From Allacma fusca (lineage: Eukaryota > Arthropoda > Collembola > Symphypleona > Sminthuridae): 64,000 bases of DNA. Numbering within the stretch: position 1 is the stretch's first letter; each line of letters begins with the position of its first letter. The translations under genes were made by a program, and so were the position numbers. The stretch covers positions 57,980,386 through 58,044,385 of the forward strand of contig OX359248.1 in NCBI GenBank assembly GCA_947179485.1. Reading direction: 5' to 3'. Of the stretch, positions 12,449 to 26,938 are shown piece after piece. The notes under the pieces were generated by a model, which saw nothing but the letters and a program-made list of their open reading frames with translations, made no database searches and was not told where the DNA came from.

Positions 12449-13775
12449 TTAAAAATAGCGATGAAAATGAAGTGTCGTTGCTCTGGTCACTTTTTCAAGG
12501 GTTTCCTGAACTCGTCCGAATCCCATCAAACTTTGGGAATACACTCGGGCAGTCTGCCAAAGCTCAATTCTCGACTTTGAGTTGAATCGAAAAACTTTAA
12601 AAATAGCGATAAAATGACGTGTCGTTTCTGTGGTCACTTTTTCGGTTGTTTTCTGAACCGGTCCGAATCCCCTCAAACTTTGGGAATACACTCGGGCAGT
12701 CTGCCAAAGCTCAATTCTCGAATTTGAGGTGAATCGAAAAACTTTAAAAATAGCGATAAAAATGACGTGTCGTTTCTGTGGTCACTTTTTCGGTTGTTTT
12801 CTGAACTCGTACGATTCTCCTCAAACTTTAGGAATACTATCGGGCAGTCTGCTTAAGCTCAATTCTCGACTTTGAGGTGAATCGAAAAACTTTAAAAATA
12901 GCGATTAAAATGAAGTGTCGTTGCTCTGGTCACTTTTTCAACGGTTTGCTGAACTCGTCCGATTCTCCTCAAACTTTGGGAATACACTCGGGCAGTCTGC
13001 CAAAGCTCAATTCTCGAATTTGAGGTGAATCAAAAAACTTTAAAAATAGCGATGAAAATGAAGTGTCGTTGCTCTGGTCACTTTTTCAACGGTTTGCTGA
13101 ACTCGTCCGATTCTCCTCAAACTTTGGGAATACATTCGGGCAGTATCCTAAAGCTTAATTCTCGAATTTGAGTTGAATCGAAAAACTTTCAAAATAGCGA
13201 TTAAAATGAAGTGTCGTTGCTCTAGTCACTTTTTTAAGGGTTTCCTGAACTCGTCCGAATCTCCTAAAACTTTGGGAATACACTCGGGCAGTCTGCCAAA
13301 GCTCAATTCTCGAATTTGAGGTGAATCAAAAAACTTTAAAAATAGCGATGAAAATGACGTGCTGTTGCTCTGGTCACTTTTTCAAGGGTTTCCTGAACTC
13401 GTCCGATTCTCCTCAAACTTTGGCAATACACTCAGGCAGTCTGCCAAAGCTCAATTCTCGATTTTGAGGTGAATCGAAAACCTTTAAAAACTGCGATGAA
13501 AATGACCATCGTTGCTCTGGTCACTTTTTTAAGGGTTTCCTGAACTCGTCCGATTCTCCTTAAACTTTGGGAATACTATCGGGCAGTCTACCAAAGCTCA
13601 ATTCTCGAATTTGAGGTGAATCGAAAAACTTTAAAAATAGCGATAAAAATGTGTCGTTTCTGTGGTAACTTTTTCGGTTGTTCTCTGAACTCGTCCGATT
13701 CTCCTCAAACTTTGGCAATACATTCGGGCAGTATCCTAAAGCTTAATTTTCGAATTTGAGTTGAATCGAACAACT
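12449..13775. repeat. 9-mer HOR cassette, 1,327 bp (copy 3)
   Basis: Landmarks at 12449 and 13776 are 1,327 bp apart. The ATGACCATCG monomer is near 13503. Sequence from about 9950 to 10930 is repeated 3,098 bp (21 monomers) downstream at about 13048-14030, tying this copy to copy 2. The region between them (10678-12448) holds a 1,180-bp step (10678 to 11858) and a four-monomer step (11858 to 12449). Confidence 0.65.
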
Positions 13776-16615
13776 TTAAAAATAGCGATTAAAATGAAGT
13801 GTCGTTGCTCTGGTCACTTTTTCAAGGGTTTCCTGAACTCGTCCGAATCCCATCAAACTTTGGGAATACACTCGGGCAGTCTGCCAAAGCTCAATTCTCG
13901 ACTTTGAGTTGAATCGAAAAACTTTAAAAATAGCGATAAAATGACGTGTCGTTTCTGTGGTCACTTTTTCGGTTGTTTTCTGAACCGGTCCGAATCCCCT
14001 CAAACTTTGGGAATACACTCGGGCAGTCTGCCAAAGCTCAATTTTCGAATTTGAGGTGAATCGAAAAACTGTAAAAATAGCGATAAAAATGACGTGTCGT
14101 TTCTGTGGTCACTTTTTCGGTTGTTTTCTGAACTTGTCCGATTCTCCTCAAACTTTGGGAATACACTCGGGGAGTCTGCCAAAGCTCAATTCTCGAATTT
14201 GAGGTGAATCGAAAAACTTTAAAAATAGCGATAAAAATGTGTCGTTTCTGTGGTCACTTTTTCGGTTGTTTTCTGAACTCGTCCGATTCTCCTCAAACTT
14301 TGGGAATACACTCGGGCAGTCTGCCAAAGCTCAATTCTCGAATTTGAGGTGAATCGAAAAACTTTAAAAATAGCGATTAAAATGAAGTGTCGTTGCTCTG
14401 GTCACTTTTTCAACGGTTTGCTGAACTCGTCCGATTCTCCTCAAACTTTGGGAATACATTCGGGCAGTATCCTAAAGCTTAATTCTCGAATTTGAGTTGA
14501 ATCGAAAAACTTTAAAAATAGCGATGAAAATGACGTGCCGTTGCTCTAGTCACTTTTTTAAGGGTTTCCTGAACTCGTCCGATTCTCCTCAAACTTTGGG
14601 AATACTATCGGGCAGTCTGCTTAAGCTCAATTCTCGAATTTGAGGTGAATCGAAAAATTTTAAAAATAGCGATTAAAATGAAGTGTCGTTGCTCTGGTCA
14701 CTTTTTCAAGGGTTTCCTGAACTCGTCCGAATCCCATCAAACTTTGGGAATACACTCGGGCAGTCTGCCAAAGCTCAATTCTCGACTTTGAGTTGAATCG
14801 AAAAACTTTAAAAATAGCGATGAAAATGACGTGCCATTGCTCTAGTCACTTTTTTAAGGGTTTCCTGAACTCGTACGATTCTCCTCAAACTTTGGGAATA
14901 CTATCGGGCAGTCTGCTTAAGCTCAATTCTCGACTTTGAGGTGAATCGAAAAACTTTAAAAATAGCGATTAAAATGAAGTGTCGTTGCTCTGGTCACTTT
15001 TTCAACAGTTTGCTGAACTCGTCCGATTCTCCTCAAACTTTGGGAATACACTCGGGCAGTCTGCCAAAGCTCAATTCTCGAATTTGAGGTGAATCAAAAA
15101 ACTTTAAAAATAGCGATGAAAATGAAGTGTCGTTGCTCTGGTCACTTTTTCAACGGTTTGCTGAACTCGTCCGATTCTCCTCAAACTTTGGGAATACATT
15201 CGGGCAGTATCCTAAAGCTTAATTCTCGAATTTGAGTTGAATCGAAAAACTTTCAAAATAGCGATTAAAATGAAGTGTCGTTGCTCTAGTCACTTTTTTA
15301 AGGGTTTCCTGAACTCGTCCGAATCCCCTTAAACTTTGGGATTGCACTCGGGCAGTCTGCCAAAGCTCAATTCTCGAATTTGAGTTGAATCGAAAAACTT
15401 TAAAAATAGCGATGAAAATGACGTGCTGTTGCTCTGGTCACTTTTTCAAGGGTTTCCTGAACTCGTCCGATTCTCCTCAAACTTTGGCAATACACTCAGG
15501 CAGTCTGCCAAAGCTCAATTCTCGATTTTGAGGTGAATCGAAAACCTTTAAAAATTGCGATGAAAATGACCATCGTTGCTCTGGTCACTTTTTTAAGGGT
15601 TTCCTGAACTCGTCCGATTCTCCTTAAACTTTGGGAATACTATCGGGCAGTCTACCAAAGCTCAATTCTCGAATTTGAGGTGAATCGAAAAACTTTAAAA
15701 ATAGCGATAAAAATGTGTCGTTTCTGTGGTAACTTTTTCGGTTGTTCTCTGAACTCGTCCGATTCTCCTCAAACTTTGGCAATACATTCGGGCAGTATCC
15801 TAAAGCTTAATTTTCGAATTTGAGTTGAATCGAACAACTTTAAAAATAGCGATTAAAATGAAGTGTCGTTGCTCTGGTCACTTTTTCAAGGGTTTCCTGA
15901 ACTCGTCCGAATCCCATCAAACTTTGGGAATACACTCGGGCAGTCTGCCAAAGCTCAATTCTCGAATTTGAGGTGAATCGAAAAACTAAAAATAGCGATT
16001 AAAATGAAGTGCCGTGGCTCTAGTCATTTTTTTAAGGGTTTCCTGAACTCGTCCGATGCTCCTCAAACTTTGGGAATACATTCGGGCAGTATCCTAAAGC
16101 TCAATTCTCGAATTTGAGTTGAATCGAAAAACTTTAAAAATAGTGATTAAAATGAAGTCTCGTTGCTCTGGTCACTTTTTCAAGGGTTTCCTGAACTCGT
16201 CCGATTCTCCTCAAACTTTGTGAATACACTCGGGCTGTCTGCCAAAGCTCAATTCTCGAATTTGAGGTGAATCGAAAAACTTTAAAAATAGCGATGAAAA
16301 TGAAGTCTCGTTGCTCTGGTCACTTTTTCAAGGGTTTCCTGAACTCGTCCGATTCTCCTTAAACTTTGGGAATACTATCGGGCAGTCTACCAAAGCTCAA
16401 TTCTCGAATTTGAGGTGAATCGAAAAACTTTAAAAATAGCGATAAAAATGACGTGTCGTTTCTGTGGTAACTTTTTCGGTTGTTCTCTGAACTCGTCCGA
16501 TTCTCCTCAAACTTTGGCAATACATTCGGGCAGTATCCTAAAGCTTAATTTTCGAATTTGAGTTGAATCGAACAACTTTAAAAATAGCGATTAAAATGAA
16601 GTGTCGTTGCTCTGG

Positions 16616-18979
16616 TCACTTTTCAAGGGTTTCCTGAACTCGTCCGAATCCCATCAAACTTTGGGAATACACTCGGGCAGTCTGCCAAAGCTCAATTCTC
16701 GACTTTGAGTTGAATCGAAAAACTTTAAAAATAGCGATAAAATGACGTGTCGTTTCTGTGGTCACTTTTTCGGTTGTTTTCTGAACCGGTCCGAATCCCC
16801 TCAAACTTTGGGAATACACTCGGGCAGTCTGCCAAAGCTCAATTTTCGAATTTGAGGTGAATCGAAAAACTTTAAAAATAGCGATAAAAATGACGTGTCG
16901 TTTCTGTGGTCACTTTTTCGGTTGTTTTCTGAACTCGTACGATTCTCCTCAAACTTTAGGAATACTATCGGGCAGTCTGCTTAAGCTCAATTCTCGACTT
17001 TGAGGTGAATCGAAAAACTTTAAAAATAGCGATTAAAATGAAGTGTCGTTGCTCTGGTCACTTTTTCAACGGTTTGCTGAACTCGTCCGATTCTCCTCAA
17101 ACTTTGGGAATACACTCGGGCAGTCTGCCAAAGCTCAATTCTCGAATTTGAGGTGAATCAAAAAACTTTAAAAATAGCGATGAAAATGAAGTGTCGTTGC
17201 TCTGGTCACTTTTTCAACGGTTTGCTGAACTCGTCCGATTCTCCTCAAACTTTGGGAATACATTCGGGCAGTATCCTAAAGCTTAATTCTCGAATTTGAG
17301 TTGAATCGAAAAACTTTCAAAATAGCGATTAAAATGAAGTGTCGTTGCTCTAGTCACTTTTTTAAGGGTTTCCTGAACTCGTCCGAATCTCCTAAAACTT
17401 TGGGAATACACTCGGGCAGTCTGCCAAAGCTCAATTCTCGAATTTGAGGTGAATCAAAAAACTTTAAAAATAGCGATGAAAATGACGTGCTGTTGCTCTG
17501 GTCACTTTTTCAAGGGTTTCCTGAACTCGTCCGATTCTCCTCAAACTTTGGCAATACACTCAGGCAGTCTGCCAAAGCTCAATTCTCGATTTTGAGGTGA
17601 ATCGAAAACCTTTAAAAATAGCGATAAAAATGACGTGTCGTTTCTGTGGTAACTTTTTCGGTTGTTCTCTGAACTCGTCCGATTCTCCTCAAACTTTGGC
17701 AATACATTCGGGCAGTATCCTAAAGCTTAATTTTCGAATTTGAGTTGAATCGAACAACTTTAAAAATAGCGATTAAAATGAAGTGTCGTTGCTCTGGTCA
17801 CTTTTCAAGGGTTTCCTGAACTCGTCCGAATCCCATCAAACTTTGGGAATACACTCGGGCAGTCTGCCAAAGCTCAATTCTCGACTTTGAGTTGAATCGA
17901 AAAACTTTAAAAATAGCGATAAAATGACGTGTCGTTTCTGTGGTCACTTTTTCGGTTGTTTTCTGAACCGGTCCGAATCCCCTCAAACTTTGGGAATACA
18001 CTCGGGCAGTCTGCCAAAGCTCAATTTTCGAATTTGAGGTGAATCGAAAAACTTTAAAAATAGCGATAAAAATGACGTGTCGTTTCTGTGGTCACTTTTT
18101 CGGTTGTTTTCTGAACTCGTACGATTCTCCTCAAACTTTAGGAATACTATCGGGCAGTCTGCTTAAGCTCAATTCTCGACTTTGAGGTGAATCGAAAAAC
18201 TTTAAAAATAGCGATTAAAATGAAGTGTCGTTGCTCTGGTCACTTTTTCAACGGTTTGCTGAACTCGTCCGATTCTCCTCAAACTTTGGGAATACATTCG
18301 GGCAGTATCCTAAAGCTTAATTCTCGAATTTGAGTTGAATCGAAAAACTTTCAAAATAGCGATTAAAATGAAGTGTCGTTGCTCTAGTCACTTTTTTAAG
18401 GGTTTCCTGAACTCGTCCGAATCTCCTAAAACTTTGGGAATACACTCGGGCAGTCTGCCAAAGCTCAATTCTCGAATTTGAGGTGAATCAAAAAACTTTA
18501 AAAATAGCGATGAAAATGACGTGCTGTTGCTCTGGTCACTTTTTCAAGGGTTTCCTGAACTCGTCCGATTCTCCTCAAACTTTGGCAATACACTCAGGCA
18601 GTCTGCCAAAGCTCAATTCTCGATTTTGAGGTGAATCGAAAACCTTTAAAAACTGCGATGAAAATGACCATCGTTGCTCTGGTCACTTTTTTAAGGGTTT
18701 CCTGAACTCGTCCGATTCTCCTTAAACTTTGGGAATACTATCGGGCAGTCTACCAAAGCTCAATTCTCGAATTTGAGGTGAATCGAAAAACTTTAAAAAT
18801 AGCGATAAAAATGTGTCGTTTCTGTGGTAACTTTTTCGGTTGTTCTCTGAACTCGTCCGATTCTCCTCAAACTTTGGCAATACATTCGGGCAGTATCCTA
18901 AAGCTTAATTTTCGAATTTGAGTTGAATCGAACAACTTTAAAAATAGCGATTAAAATGAAGTGTCGTTGCTCTGGTCAC
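16616..18979. repeat. 1,182-bp step made by loss of one monomer from a 9-mer
   Basis: Landmarks at 16616 and 17798 are 1,182 bp apart, almost the 8-mer length, but the content is that of the 9-mer. Near 17610 the CGAAAACCTTT monomer runs straight into the GTGGTAACTT monomer, skipping the ATGACCATCG monomer. Both landmark copies also lack one T in CACTTTTCAAGG, a private variant that shows they share recent ancestry. The end point given is approximate. Confidence 0.6.
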
Positions 18980-20713
18980 TTTTTCAAGGGTTTCCTGAAC
19001 TCGTCCGATTCTCCTCAAACTTTGGGAATACACTCGGGCAGTCTGCCAAAGCTCAATTCTCGAATTTGAGGTGAATCGAAAAATTTTAAAAATAGCGATG
19101 AAAATGAAGTGTCGTTGCTCTGGTCACTTTTTCAACGGTTTGCTGAACTCGTCCGATTCTCCTCAAACTTTGGGAATACATTCGGGCAGTATCCTAAAGC
19201 TTAATTCTCGAATTTGAGTTGAATCGAAAAACTTTCAAAATAGCGATTAAAATGAAGTGTCGTTGCTCTAGTCACTTTTTTAAGGGTTTCCTGAACTCGT
19301 CCGAATCCCCTCAAACTTTGGGATTGCACTCGGGCAGTCTGCCAAAGCTCAATTCTCGAATTTGAGTTGAATCGAAAAACTTTAAAAATAGCGATGAAAA
19401 TGACGTGCTGTTGCTCTGGTCACTTTTTCAAGGGTTTCCTGAACTCGTCCGATTCTCCTCAAACTTTGGCAATACACTCAGGCAGTCTGCCAAAGCTCAA
19501 TTCTCGATTTTGAGGTGAATCGAAAACCTTTAAAAATTGCGATGAAAATGACCATCGTTGCTCTGGTCACTTTTTTAAGGGTTTCCTGAACTCGTCCGAT
19601 TCTCCTTAAACTTTGGGAATACTATCGGGCAGTCTACCAAAGCTCAATTCTCGAATTTGAGGTGAATCGAAAAACTTTAAAAATAGCGATAAAAATGTGT
19701 CGTTTCTGTGGTAACTTTTTCGGTTGTTCTCTGAACTCGTCCGATTCTCCTCAAACTTTGGCAATACATTCGGGCAGTATCCTAAAGCTTAATTTTCGAA
19801 TTTGAGTTGAATCGAACAACTTTAAAAATAGCGATTAAAATGAAGTGTCGTTGCTCTGGTCACTTTTTCAAGGGTTTCCTGAACTCGTCCGATTCTCCTC
19901 AAACTTTGGGAATACACTCGGGCAGTCTGCCAAAGCTCAATTCTCGAATTTGAGGTGAATCGAAAAATTTTAAAAATAGCGATGAAAATGAAGTGTCGTT
20001 GCTCTGGTCACTTTTTCAACGGTTTGCTGAACTCGTCCGATTCTCCTCAAACTTTGGGAATACATTCGGGCAGTATCCTAAAGCTTAATTCTCGAATTTG
20101 AGTTGAATCGAAAAACTTTCAAAATAGCGATTAAAATGAAGTGTCGTTGCTCTAGTCACTTTTTTAAGGGTTTCCTGAACTCGTCCGAATCCCCTCAAAC
20201 TTTGGGATTGCACTCGGGCAGTCTGCCAAAGCTCAATTCTCGAATTTGAGTTGAATCGAAAAACTTTAAAAATAGCGATGAAAATGACGTGCTGTTGCTC
20301 TGGTCACTTTTTCAAGGGTTTCCTGAACTCGTCCGATTCTCCTCAAACTTTGGCAATACACTCAGGCAGTCTGCCAAAGCTCAATTCTCGATTTTGAGGT
20401 GAATCGAAAACCTTTAAAAATTGCGATGAAAATGACCATCGTTGCTCTGGTCACTTTTTTAAGGGTTTCCTGAACTCGTCCGATTCTCCTTAAACTTTGG
20501 GAATACTATCGGGCAGTCTACCAAAGCTCAATTCTCGAATTTGAGGTGAATCGAAAAACTTTAAAAATAGCGATAAAAATGTGTCGTTTCTGTGGTAACT
20601 TTTTCGGTTGTTCTCTGAACTCGTCCGATTCTCCTCAAACTTTGGCAATACATTCGGGCAGTATCCTAAAGCTTAATTTTCGAATTTGAGTTGAATCGAA
20701 CAACTTTAAAAAT
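18946..20713. repeat. 6-mer HOR, 884 bp, two adjacent copies
   Basis: The marker monomer with GAATCGAAAAATTTTAAAAA starts at 19073 and again at 19957, 884 bp apart, with the intervening monomers repeated in order (CAACGGTTTGC, TTTCAAAATAGCG, GGGATTGCACTC, CACTCAGGC with AAAATTGCG, ATGACCATCG, GTGGTAACTT). A third copy of the marker lies at 22756. The outer limits are approximate. Confidence 0.75.
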
Positions 20714-23700
20714 AGCGATTAAAATGAAGTGTCGTTGCTCTGGTCACTTTTTCAAGGGTTTCCTGAACTCGTCCGAATCCCATCAAACTTTGGGAATACA
20801 CTCGGGCAGTCTGCCAAAGCTCAATTCTCGAATTTGAGGTGAATCGAAAAACTAAAAATAGCGATTAAAATGAGGTGCCGTTGCTCTAGTCATTTTTTTA
20901 AGGGTTTCCTGAACTCGTCCGATGCTCCTCAAACTTTGGGAATACATTCGGGCAGTATCCTAAAGCTCAATTCTCGAATTTGAGTTGAATCGAAAAACTT
21001 TAAAAATAGTGATTAAAATGAAGTCTCGTTGCTCTGGTCACTTTTTCAAGGGTTTCCTGAACTCGTCCGATTCTCCTCAAACTTTGTGAATACACTCGGG
21101 CTGTCTGCCAAAGCTCAATTCTCGCTTTTGAGGTGAATCGAAAAACTTTAAAAATAGCGATGAAAATGAAGTCTCGTTGCTCTGGTCACTTTTTCAAGGG
21201 TTTCCTGAACTCGTCCGATTCTCCTTAAACTTTGGGAATACTATCGGGCAGTCTACCAAAGCTCAATTCTCGAATTTGAGGTGAATCGAAAAACTTTAAA
21301 AATAGCGATAAAAATGACGTGTCGTTTCTGTGGTAACTTTTTCGGTTGTTCTCTGAACTCGTCCGATTCTCCTCAAACTTTGGCAATACATTCGGGCAGT
21401 ATCCTAAAGCTTAATTTTCGAATTTGAGTTGAATCGAACAACTTTAAAAATAGCGATTAAAATGAAGTGTCGTTGCTCTGGTCACTTTTTCAAGGGTTTC
21501 CTGAACTCGTCCGAATCCCATCAAACTTTGGGGATACCCTCGGGCAGTCTGCCAAAGCTCAATTCTCGACTTTGAGTTGAATCGAAAAACTTTAAAAATA
21601 GCGATAAAATGACGTCGTTTCTGTGGTCACTTTTTCGGTTGTTTTCTGAACCGGTCCGAATCCCCTCAAACTTTGGGAATACACTCGGGCAGTCTGCCAA
21701 AGCTCAATTTTCGAATTTGAGGTGAATCGAAAAACTTTAAAAATAGCGATAAAAATGACGTGTCGTTTCTGTGGTCACTTTTTCGGTTGTTTTCTGAACT
21801 CGTACGATTCTCCTCAAACTTTAGGAATACTATCGGGCAGTCTGCTTAAGCTCAATTCTCGACTTTGAGGTGAATCGAAAAACTTTAAAAATAGCGATTA
21901 AAATGAAGTGTCGTTGCTCTGGTCACTTTTTCAACGGTTTGCTGAACTCGTCCGATTCTCCTCAAACTTTGGGAATACACTCGGGCAGTCTGCCAAAGCT
22001 CAATTCTCGAATTTGAGGTGAATCAAAAAACTTTAAAAATAGCGATGAAAATGAAGTGTCGTTGCTCTGGTCACTTTTTCAACGGTTTGCTGAACTCGTC
22101 CGATTCTCCTCAAACTTTGGGAATACACTCGGGCAGTCTGCCAAAGCTCAATTCTCGAATTTGAGGTGAATCAAAAAACTTTAAAAATAGCGATGAAAAT
22201 GACGTGCTGTTGCTCTGGTCACTTTTTCAATTGTTTCCTGAACTCGTCCGATTCTCCTCAAACTTTGGCAATACACTCAGGCAGTCTGCCAAAGCTCAAT
22301 TCTCGATTTTGAGGTGAATCGAAAACCTTTAAAAACTGCGATGAAAATGACCATCGTTGCTCTGGTCACTTTTTTAAGGGTTTCCTGAACTCGTCCGATT
22401 CTCCTTAAACTTTGGGAATACTATCGGGCAGTCTACCAAAGCTCAATTCTCGAATTTGAGGTGAATCGAAAAACTTTAAAAATAGCGATAAAAATGTGTC
22501 GTTTCTGTGGTAACTTTTTCGGTTGTTCTCTGAACTCGTCCGATTCTCCTCAAACTTTGGCAATACATTCGGGCAGTATCCTAAAGCTTAATTTTCGAAT
22601 TTGAGTTGAATCGAACAACTTTAAAAATAGCGATTAAAATGAAGTGTCGTTGCTCTGGTCACTTTTTCAAGGGTTTCCTGAACTCGTCCGATTCTCCTCA
22701 AACTTTGGGAATACACTCGGGCAGTCTGCCAAAGCTCAATTCTCGAATTTGAGGTGAATCGAAAAATTTTAAAAATAGCGATGAAAATGAAGTGTCGTTG
22801 CTCTGGTCACTTTTTCAACGGTTTGCTGAACTCGTCCGATTCTCCTCAAACTTTGGGAATACATTCGGGCAGTATCCTAAAGCTTAATTCTCGAATTTGA
22901 GTTGAATCGAAAAACTTTCAAAATAGCGATTAAAATGAAGTGTCGTTGCTCTAGTCACTTTTTTAAGGGTTTCCTGAACTCGTCCGAATCCCCTCAAACT
23001 TTGGGATTGCACTCGGGCAGTCTGCCAAAGCTCAATTCTCGAATTTGAGTTGAATCGAAAAACTTTAAAAATAGCGATGAAAATGACGTGCTGTTGCTCT
23101 GGTCACTTTTTCAAGGGTTTCCTGAACTCGTCCGATTCTCCTCAAACTTTGGCAATACACTCAGGCAGTCTGCCAAAGCTCAATTCTCGATTTTGAGGTG
23201 AATCGAAAACCTTTAAAAATTGCGATGAAAATGACCATCGTTGCTCTGGTCACTTTTTTAAGGGTTTCCTGAACTCGTCCGATTCTCCTTAAACTTTGGG
23301 AATACTATCGGGCAGTCTACCAAAGCTCAATTCTCGAATTTGAGGTGAATCGAAAAACTTTAAAAATAGCGATAAAAATGTGTCGTTTCTGTGGTAACTT
23401 TTTCGGTTGTTCTCTGAACTCGTCCGATTCTCCTCAAACTTTGGCAATACATTCGGGCAGTATCCTAAAGCTTAATTTTCGAATTTGAGTTGAATCGAAC
23501 AACTTTAAAAATAGCGATTAAAATGAAGTGTCGTTGCTCTGGTCACTTTTTCAAGGGTTTCCTGAACTCGTCCGAATCCCATCAAACTTTGGGAATACAC
23601 TCGGGCAGTCTGCCAAAGCTCAATTCTCGAATTTGAGGTGAATCGAAAAACTAAAAATAGCGATTAAAATGAAGTGCCGTTGCTCTAGTCATTTTTTTAA

Positions 23701-24930
23701 GGGTTTCCTGAACTCGTCCGATGCTCCTCAAACTTTGGGAATACATTCGGGCAGTATCCTAAAGCTCAATTCTCGAATTTGAGTTGAATCGAAAAACTTT
23801 AAAAATAGTGATTAAAATGAAGTCTCGTTGCTCTGGTCACTTTTTCAAGGGTTTCCTGAACTCGTCCGATTCTCCTCAAACTTTGTGAATACACTCGGGC
23901 TGTCTGCCAAAGCTCAATTCTCGAATTTGAGGTGAATCGAAAAACTTTAAAAATAGCGATGAAAATGAAGTCTCGTTGCTCTGGTCACTTTTTCAAGGGT
24001 TTCCTGAACTCGTCCGATTCTCCTTAAACTTTGGGAATACTATCGGGCAGTCTACCAAAGCTCAATTCTCGAATTTGAGGTGAATCGAAAAACTTTAAAA
24101 ATAGCGATAAAAATGACGTGTCGTTTCTGTGGTAACTTTTTCGGTTGTTCTCTGAACTCGTCCGATTCTCCTCAAACTTTGGCAATACATTCGGGCAGTA
24201 TCCTAAAGCTTAATTTTCGAATTTGAGTTGAATCGAACAACTTTAAAAATAGCGATTAAAATGAAGTGTCGTTGCTCTGGTCACTTTTTCAAGGGTTTCC
24301 TGAACTCGTCCGAATCCCATCAAACTTTGGGAATACACTCGGGCAGTCTGCCAAAGCTCAATTCTCGACTTTGAGTTGAATCGAAAAACTTTAAAAATAG
24401 CGATAAAATGACGTGTCGTTTCTGTGGTCACTTTTTCGGTTGTTTTCTGAACCGGTCCGAATCCCCTCAAACTTTGGGAATACACTCGGGCAGTCTGCCA
24501 AAGCTCAATTTTCGAATTTGAGGTGAATCGAAAAACTTTAAAAATAGCGATAAAAATGACGTGTCGTTTCTGTGGTCACTTTTTCGGTTGTTTTCTGAAC
24601 TCGTACGATTCTCCTCAAACTTTAGGAATACTATCGGGCAGTCTGCTTAAGCTCAATTCTCGACTTTGAGGTGAATCGAAAAACTTTAAAAATAGCGATT
24701 AAAATGAAGTGTCGTTGCTCTGGTCACTTTTTCAACGGTTTGCTGAACTCGTCCGATTCTCCTCAAACTTTGGGAATACACTCGGGCAGTCTGCCAAAGC
24801 TCAATTCTCGAATTTGAGGTGAATCAAAAAACTTTAAAAATAGCGATGAAAATGAAGTGTCGTTGCTCTGGTCACTTTTTCAACGGTTTGCTGAACTCGT
24901 CCGATTCTCCTCAAACTTTGGGAATACATT
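19340..24930. repeat. 19-mer HOR, 2,799 bp, about two copies
   Basis: Marker monomers recur 2,799 bp apart: GAATCGAAAAATTTT at 19957 and 22756, and the short GAATCGAAAAACTAAAAAT type at 20841 and 23640. The two copies stay in register until about 22139/24938, where the first copy lacks the block ending ACATTCGGGCAGTATCC. The left limit is a rough estimate. This unit contains a copy of the 884-bp 6-mer, so HORs are nested. Confidence 0.65.
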
Positions 24931-25569
24931 CGGGCAGTATCCTAAAGCTTAATTCTCGAATTTGAGTTGAATCGAAAAACTTTCAAAATAGCGATTAAAA
25001 TGAAGTGTCGTTGCTCTAGTCACTTTTTTAAGGGTTTCCTGAACTCGTCCGAATCTCCTAAAACTTTGGGAATACACTCGGGCAGTCTGCCAAAGCTCAA
25101 TTCTCGAATTTGAGGTGAATCAAAAAACTTTAAAAATAGCGATGAAAATGACGTGCTGTTGCTCTGGTCACTTTTTCAAGGGTTTCCTGAACTCGTCCGA
25201 TTCTCCTCAAACTTTGGCAATACACTCAGGCAGTCTGCCAAAGCTCAATTCTCGATTTTGAGGTGAATCGAAAACCTTTAAAAACTGCAATGAAAATGAC
25301 CATCGTTGCTCTGGTCACTTTTTTAAGGGTTTCCTGAACTCGTCCGATTCTCCTTAAACTTTGAGAATACTATCGGGCAGTCTACCAAAGCTCAATTCTC
25401 GAATTTGAGGTGAATCGAAAAACTTTAAAAATAGCGATAAAAATGTGTCGTTTCTGTGGTAACTTTTTCGGTTGTTCTCTGAACTCGTCCGATTCTCCTC
25501 AAACTTTGGCAATACATTCGGGCAGTATCCTAAAGCTTAATTTTCGAATTTGAGTTGAATCGAACAACT
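24243..25569. repeat. 9-mer HOR cassette, 1,327 bp (copy 4)
   Basis: Landmarks at 24243 and 25570 are 1,327 bp apart. The monomer order matches the cassette at 5365. It carries its own small differences, such as AAAAACTGCAATG near 25284 and TTTGAGAATAC near 25362. Confidence 0.65.
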
Positions 25570-26938
25570 TTAAAAATAGCGATTAAAATGAAGTGTCGTT
25601 GCTCTGGTCCTTTTTTCAACGGTTTGCTGAACTCGTCCGAATCCCATCAAACTTTGGGAATACACTCGGGCAGTCTGCCAAAGCTCAATTCTCGACTTTG
25701 AGTTGAATCGAAAAACTTTAAAAATAGCGATAAAATGACGTGTCGTTTCTGTGGTCACTTTTTCGGTTGTTTTCTGAACCGGTCCGAATCCCCTCAAACT
25801 TTGGGAATACACTCGGGCAGTCTGCCAAAGCTCAATTTTCGAATTTGAGGTGAATCGAAAAACTTTAAAAATAGCGATAAAATGACGTGTCGTTTCTTTG
25901 GTCACTTTTTCGGTTGTTTTCTGAACTTGTCCGATTCTCCTCAAACTTTGGGAATACACTCGGGCAGTCTGCCAAAGCTCAATTCTCGAATTTGAGGTGA
26001 ATCGAAAAACTTTAAAAATAGCGATAAAAATGTGTCGTTTCTGTGGTCACTTTTTCGGTTGTTTTCTGAACTCGTCCGATTCTCCTCAAACTTTGGGAAT
26101 ACACTCGGGCAGTCTGCCAAAGCTCAATTCTCGAATTTGAGGTGAATCGAAAAACTTTAAAAATAGCGATTAAAATGAAGTGTCGTTGCTCTGGTCACTT
26201 TTTCAACGGTTTGCTGAACTCGTCCGATTCTCCTCAAACTTTGGGAATACATTCGGGCAGTATCCTAAAGCTTAATTCTCGAATTTGAGTTGAATCGAAA
26301 AACTTTAAAAATAGCGATGAAAATGACGTGCCGTTGCTCTAGTCACTTTTTTAAGGGTTTCCTGAACTCGTCCGAATCCCCTCAAACTTTGGGATTGCAC
26401 TCAGGCAGTCTGCCAAAGCTCAATTCTCGAATTTGAGTTGAATCGAAAAACTTTAAAAATAGCGATGAAAATGACGTGCTGTTGCTCTGGTCACTTTTTC
26501 AAGGGTTTCCTGAACTCGTCCGATTCTCCTCAAACTTTGGCAATACACTCAGGCAGTCTGCCAAAGCTCAATTCTCGATTTTGAGGTGAATCGAAAACCT
26601 TTAAAAATTGCGATGAAAATGACCATCGTTGCTCTGGTCACTTTTTTAAGGGTTTCCTGAACTCGTCCGATTCTCCTTAAACTTTGGGAATACTATCGGG
26701 CAGTCTACCAAAGCTCAATTCTCGAATTTGAGGTGAATCGAAAAACTTTAAAAATAGCGATAAAATGACTTGTCGTTTCTGTGGTCACTTTTTCGGTTGT
26801 TTTCTGAACCGGTCCGAATCCCCTCAAACTTTGGGAATACACTCGGGCAGTCTGCCAAAGCTCAATTTTCGAATTTGAGGTGAATCGAAAAACTTTAAAA
26901 ATAGCGATAAAAATGACGTGTCGTTTCTGTGGTCACTT

